DNA of 64,000 nt, from assembly GCA_951230915.1 (NCBI GenBank), contig OX579635.1:40858001-40922000 (forward strand), in the 5' to 3' direction. Position 1 is the first letter of the stretch, and each line of letters starts with the position of its first letter. The notes below the pieces were generated by a model. It did no database searches, was not told the origin of the DNA, and was given only the letters and a program-made list of their open reading frames with translations. A program made the translations under genes and the position numbers. This DNA is from Antitrichia curtipendula. Lineage: Eukaryota; Streptophyta; Bryopsida; Hypnales; Leucodontaceae. Positions 58,848 to 64,000 of the stretch are shown here, piece by piece.

Positions 58848-60049
58848 TCGAGCAATTCTACCGCTGGCTGCTGATCGAATACTCCCCTCATCGCCTGCAG
58901 CTCAATATATCCATTATGTGTGGAGCTGCCTTCTGGCCAGGGGATAGAATCAGCAGCAGTGAGGATCGTCGCTTCCTACAGCGCGTACAGCGCGTACGTA
59001 CAGGACGTACTTGTGGCGGGAGTGGTGAAGTTTGATATGTTAAATGTATGTGCGCTCAGTGTCAGTGTGTGATATGTTAAGTAAATGTACGTCATTCCGT
59101 AGGCTTATGGTAGTCGAGAGGCCGGATCGTCCTGCCTAGCTGAAAGTTTGGATAGTGGCAACTGGCAAGGATTCTTTGTCGGAGCTTGACGAATTAAGCC
59201 TCCAACGGCATGCACGTATGACTGATGTGAGTCATGTCGGCCAGATCGATGACCACCCTTCAGTTCCTTTTGTGTTAATAAACTGGCCCCTTTTGTTGTA
59301 CGTAACTGTCAATGACTTTGATTGGAAGTGTGTTCTTGATACATATGGATGGACTGACAGAAGCTCGAGCTAATTTTCATTTTTAAATAGTCACCTCGCT
59401 GTCAATGTACTTGGAAAATAAATGACACTCGGGAGTCCATAATGTTCCATGGCACAGCCTAGGTACTTTTTCATTCGGAGCTAGTGCATGACCTTTGCTT
59501 CAGTTGAATTCCCAGAGGAATACAGCTTGACGATAGGCAGTGACTGAAGATTTCCTCTCGTTTCAGCTGTGTATGTTGCAAGTGACATGTTGCAGACATG
59601 CCCAGGAAATTGGCCCTGTGGAAATTGGATAAATTCAGAAGCTAGTGCTTCGTGAAGCTGCCACCGTGACTGCAATTCCACATTTCTAGCTCCGGCAACG
59701 ATGCACACATTCTTTAACAGAGTTTACTTCGAATGATACTTGTGAATATTGTGAAGGACGCGATCAAGATTCAATTTTACTAACAAGAAACGCGGGTGTT
59801 GGGAACTTCATTACATCTGTCCTTGGTGGAAACCTTTACCAGTGCTCAGATTTTCCCTAGTACTCCAAATCTCACATAGTTGTTTCAAATCTGGATCCCT
59901 GAGTGCATCCGGGACTTCACCAGGACAGCATTCTCGCATATATATATTTCGTGCTGGCACTTCTCATCATCATGAAACTTCCAGTGTAAGTTAATTAACG
60001 GTCATCCGGCCTGCCGTTAATGTGAACGCCTCCTCTATTAATACCAGGA
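58848..60049. other. 3' flank of BURP4, non-coding
   Basis: It aligns with the flanks downstream of BURP1, BURP2 and BURP3 in the matching orientation. No gene was recognised. Confidence 0.6.
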
Positions 60050-60208
60050 CCGGCACTGGAATGCGGAATTCTTTGTCGAAATCGAAGCTTGTGATGAAGA
60101 ATCAGAGCCTGCTGCCATAGGAGGCTGGATTCCAACAGTTGCATTCAGAAACTTGACCACTTTCTCTGCAGCCAATGCTAAGTCGGTTGCTTGGTTCACA
60201 CCAAGGAT
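60050..60208 (-). pseudogene. Exon-like block of an unidentified gene
   Basis: The minus strand reads as a clean peptide with VNQATDLALAAEKVVKFLN followed by a Ser-rich stretch (DSSSQAS). A paralogous but more decayed block lies at 3590-3790. No start, stop or domain could be attached to it. It is probably a captured exon that travels with the BURP unit. Confidence 0.4.
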
Positions 60209-61101
60209 TAAGGGAATTCTGACGGTTATTCTGAATGCGAACAATTTCGCTGAATTCTGAAGGCTATTCTGAAGTTTATTCAGAATCTTTGGTGTACATG
60301 GAACTTGCACCAGTTCTGCTTTAGCAAATAATAAATAACGCCTGAAAATCACAACATTTAAGACCACCCCCATTCTAATGTTTCTCAATAACGAACCACT
60401 TTGGAAGTGCCGAAGTGCGAAGTATATAATAAGTTCTACCGGTCTTGCTTACGGTGGAAGGAATATCCATGTTGCTCCTGGCGTTGTTATCTGGTTCAAC
60501 ATCAACCGGCTTCTGGAGACATGAATCACAATTGATTTGCGCTGTGCTTTTGGGCTCACAATTTCACGTCAGCTGCCTTTTGTAATATCATCCCACTTCA
60601 AGGGGACAATTACGCAGTGCATCCCAAATCCTTTCTTGCTTGAGCTAAGTTGAGCTCTGTGCCGGCAGAGCGAGCTACCGAATGCGGCCAACAATTCAGA
60701 TTACAATTCGGGCTAAAATTCGGTCTATACTTGAGCCCAGTTCAAGCTCCTAACGAGAAAGGAATTAATTAGCACATTCTGAAAAAAAACCTGAGCATAT
60801 TTTGATTTTGATATGAATTTTCTTCAGCTTTTCCTCAGAAAACTCAAAATAATTTCAAATTTTCACGAAAAAATCTGATAAATTTGTGACTTGTAGAAGA
60901 CATCTCTTAAAAGTAAATTTAAAATCACAAGCATAAACAATCACAAGATGGCAACATTCGGAGGGACCAAGTAGTTGACTTTCAAAAAAAACTTTCAGAG
61001 GCCCGTCCTTTCAGGAGTAACCCCGTCAACAAACAATTGAGTTCAAATAGTACATGAAAACTGCCTTCTGCAGGTTCAAAAACATCAATGCCGCATTTCT
61101 G
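60209..61101. other. Intergenic DNA
   Basis: Nothing firm was recognised. Several GAATTC...GAAT motifs occur at 60210-60290. Confidence 0.4.
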
Positions 61102-61856
61102 TCACTGTCTCTTCCCTTTTTTTCTCTCTGGTGTTCCATGAATCTGAGAGGTATATCCAAACTCCTTCCTTTGAAATTCTTCGAAAGCTTCACAGACAGC
61201 CTCAACCTACAACTCCAGAAAATCAGCTCAATTAGTGCCTCAACGAGGAAACTTGACACAGGAACTTAGCAAATAAACTGTGGTTCTAGGGGACAAAGTT
61301 CACCATCAGCAGAAATATACAAGGCCGAGTGTGACGGTCACTCTGACCCTAAAACCGATCCGTTCACAAATGCATTATTTATAAAGGAATTTGATTCTGT
61401 AGAAATCGATTTTGCACCTTCTTGTCAATTGAACAAAATGAGATACTCCCAAATTAAAGTGATGATCTCGGAACTTCATGAAAAAATGCTCAAGTACATG
61501 TTCGGACAAGCTACATTACATGATGAACAAGCCAAGAAGGCAAGAAGCTATAAAAATAAAAGAGCCATACATGTTCAGGTTTCTTGGCATACACCCGAAT
61601 GATTCTGTCTTGAAAAGCTTCTGGTAGAATGTGGCTGATACGATCCTGCGGTATGAGGAACTTTTCTGTGCTCTCAAAATCCTGCTCAATCAACACAGAA
61701 CTCACAGTAAGAACTAAGAAGCAAGGGACTCGCTTCCTGAAAGTAATGATCTTGGAGGTTCATGAAAAACAGGTTTCATGCTCTCCATACATCTGCACAT
61801 GCCTCACTATCAAGTACATTGACACTGCTCGTGAGATTACCTGGAAGAAGTGAACT
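61102..61856 (-). pseudogene. 3' end of a SAMHD1-like dNTPase gene (partial)
   Basis: Two clear exons read on the minus strand: 61681-61571 (37 codons) and 61206-61102 (34 codons and TGA), with GT-AG introns and phase 0. The first contains RISHILPEAFQDRIIRVYAK, which matches the conserved C-terminal segment of SAMHD1-type HD-domain dNTP triphosphohydrolases (the plant homologue is VEN4); the second has VEAVCEAFEEFQRKEFG and a Lys/Arg-rich tail. A possible 16-base exon at 61856-61841 would encode VHFFQ before it. The catalytic HD domain is absent: repeat R2 begins at 62106, so the gene is cut off. In the whole enzyme this part helps allosteric dNTP binding and tetramer formation. This piece alone cannot be active. 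Confidence 0.75.
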
Positions 61857-62105
61857 CTAAAGTATTGTTTACACGGAATCAGGCAAGTAATCACACTTAG
61901 TAAACTCATGTTTAGTACACACTTGGAAGCCTCCTACATCGTCCTACATTGTTCAAAACAGTCAACTTCACAGACAAGGGAGGCGGGTAGTCATAGCGCC
62001 AGACGAGAGAGACGATAGGATGGTCTTCATCAATATCAAGAAACATCCATATCAGAGTTTCATCGACAACGAAGCTGTCAACAAGTTATTGCTTAGACTA
62101 CGTTC
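61857..62105 (+). other. Short unassigned open stretch
   Basis: From about 61978 to 62098 the plus strand reads without stops, including VVIAPDERDDRMVFINIKKH. The wording looks protein-like but no family was recognised; it is broken off by R2. It could also be chance. Confidence 0.25.
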
Positions 62106-64000
62106 ATAATGGTAACTGTGTTGAATTGCATATTTGATCCATTTCAAGTGTAGTTATCTTATAATTTCTACAGATTCTTAGTTAATCTGGACAAAAATAA
62201 CATTTTACAACTAATAATTGAGTTATTTTGAAGCAAGTTGTTTTACAATGTAATATTTAATTAACTAATCTCTCTTTTTTTCCCCTAAAGAACTATAAGT
62301 TTTCCTCATCATTTTTTTAAAATATATCATTTACTTATAAACTTCCAAATAGACTATTTGGAGGTTGGTAGTAAAAAACATATTGTTGAGGAATGGTTTA
62401 GGATGGCTGGGAATGGTAAGGTAGGAGGTCCATAAAGCGTCGATCTAATAACTGAAATTGGATTTTGGGGAGGTAAAACTTCTTGAAATATTTTTCATCA
62501 AATTTTCCTTAAAAGATAATTGGAATTGGCATCTAATCCAAGTCGTTTCATATTTTTTGGAGCTTTATAGAATTAGTTATGAAATTTTGAAGTTGAAATT
62601 GCATAGGGCTCTAATATCGCCCACCTCCTAAAATTTATAGCTAGGTATTGAAGTACTGAAAGCTTACAAATTGCCTTTTAGAGCCATTCAAAGATTTCTA
62701 CATAATATAGAATAAAATTGTCATTTTATTGTCTTACATAATTATCATTCAAATTTTATCCAATCCCAATCAAGCATACTAGATTTTAGTTTCAAAAAAG
62801 CAAAATTCTATTTTTGGTGAATTTTTTAAGCCCATTTTTTTGATTTTATATAATATTTTATTGAATACAATTGATGATGAATTCTTTTTAATTCCATTGC
62901 ATGGATATTTAGGAAACATCTGTATGCACATCTTTCATATTAAAAATCACTTTGTTAAGTAACAAAAAGATAATCAATGAAAAGTTCAATGAAAAGTGTG
63001 AAAGTGTCATATGACCAAACTTTCAAGAAATGGATATCTCTATAATTTAACTTGATTTTGACAAAGTAATTGTACCATCATGCTGAAATGTACAAAATTA
63101 GTTATCATGTAAAGTGCAAATAGAAAAATCTATTTACAATAAAGAAATGTCTATTTTACAAAATTTGGATATGGTCATCCCAACATTAAAATCTCTATAG
63201 ATAGAATTTTGAAGCTTTTTGGAGATGCTTGTTAGAAGGACAAATGTGCATAAAAGATGTTTCATAGATATTTATGCAATCAAATTTTAAAAATTCATCA
63301 CCAATAATTTTCAAACAATGATAATGTAAAATCAAAAATTTTAAATGAAACAATTTATCAAAAATGGAATTTTGCTTTTTTGGAACTGAAATTTGGGTAT
63401 GGTTGATTAGGATTGTATAAGGATGTGATGATAATTATGCTTACCAAAAAAATATCAATTATAATACACATTGTACTAAAAAATTAGAAGGTCTTCAAAA
63501 AATCCTCTGTAAGCTTCCAATACTTGATTGTACATTGTTTGTACATTGATGAAGGCTACAAAAAAACAACATATATAAATAGTTTACATTTGAAGAGGCG
63601 GCCGGATTTAGAGACTCCTCCCTTAATTTTAATGAATGTAAAGTCCTTGAATTCCAAAACTAAATTCCTGAAATGGCATGGTTTGAAAGAGTGTTCACTG
63701 AAGAAATATTTAAACTGTTTGAACAATTCATATGAAGACTTTTCTGAAGTTTTTTTGGATTTGGTTTGGCTTTCACATCTTCTATAGTCATAGGATACCT
63801 ACGTTTTTTACAATCATAGGTAACAAAATTTTCTAAAAATCATTTTTTTTCAATTAAATATGACCACCTATTTTCAAAAATTTAATCTGAAATTCCATTG
63901 TTGGAGGGTCGAAATGTGAGATAGAGGGCAATGATGACTACAAAATCCTATGCAGACAAGAAGATTTGTCACTGGAGTACCTCCATTTTTTGTTTCTGTT
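62106..64000. repeat. Repeat R2, second copy (runs off the right edge)
   Basis: This is a direct repeat of 42064-43966 with small indels. It begins sharply next to the SAMHD1-like fragment. It has no gene; the open stretch at 63524-63787 is the counterpart of 43489-43803. Confidence 0.75.

Noticed and set aside
42064..64000. R2 copies as LTRs
   Set aside because: For the same reason: the 18 kb between them hold BURP genes and MITEs, with no retroelement genes.

Overview
The window looks like nuclear DNA of a land plant, probably a seed-free lineage (moss, lycophyte, fern or similar; I cannot fix the species). Reasons: GT-AG introns, BURP-domain genes (a plant-only family) with secretory signal peptides and TATA boxes, a plant-type SAMHD1-like fragment, telomere-type CCCTAAA motifs, and long AT-rich intergenic DNA full of MITEs. 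No rRNA, tRNA or CRISPR was recognised.

Layout. (1) 1-20 kb: a head-to-head BURP pair, BURP1 (minus, intact, 5191-6567) and BURP2 (plus, broken, 12469-13410), enclosed by two direct copies of repeat R1 (1-2272 and about 15230-17957). (2) 20251-41491: one very large DNA element. (3) 42-64 kb: a second head-to-head BURP pair, BURP3 (minus, broken, 47810-49110) and BURP4 (plus, intact, 57488-58847), enclosed by two direct copies of a different repeat, R2 (42064-43966 and 62106-64000), with the 3' end of a SAMHD1-like gene at 61102-61856. Part of the spacer between the BURPs of pair 1 (about 7.8-10.2 kb) recurs in inverted orientation in pair 2 (about 52.7-55.3 kb).

The most interesting item is the 21.2 kb element. 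It has 28-bp terminal inverted repeats (one mismatch), a candidate 4-bp target duplication, and two divergently transcribed multi-exon genes. On the minus strand, eight exons with matching phases (30000 to 22775) encode a protein of about 1,755 residues that joins a ParB/DGQHR-like motif near the N terminus to a NIF/FCP1-type HAD phosphatase domain at the C terminus. On the plus strand, a gene at 36991-40353 encodes a protein of about 1,025 residues that I take to be an RNase H-like transposase/integrase of the DUF7869 type (GHTHEDID motif). About 38 copies of an imperfect 20-bp palindrome, consensus CATCGTGGGATCCCACGATG, are strewn over the arms, the introns and two coding spots of this element. 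I saw none outside it. A palindrome-binding protein encoded by the same element would make a self-contained system; that is a hypothesis. Each of the two genes needs one base skipped to stay open, so this copy may be decayed, or the assembly may hold homopolymer errors.

Smaller mobile elements are well supported: a 153-bp hairpin MITE with an 8-bp target duplication and an empty paralogous site, a 463-bp MULE-type MITE with an 11-bp duplication, a 1.16-kb Harbinger-like element with TTA duplications, and a 647-bp insertion that splits the second R1 copy.
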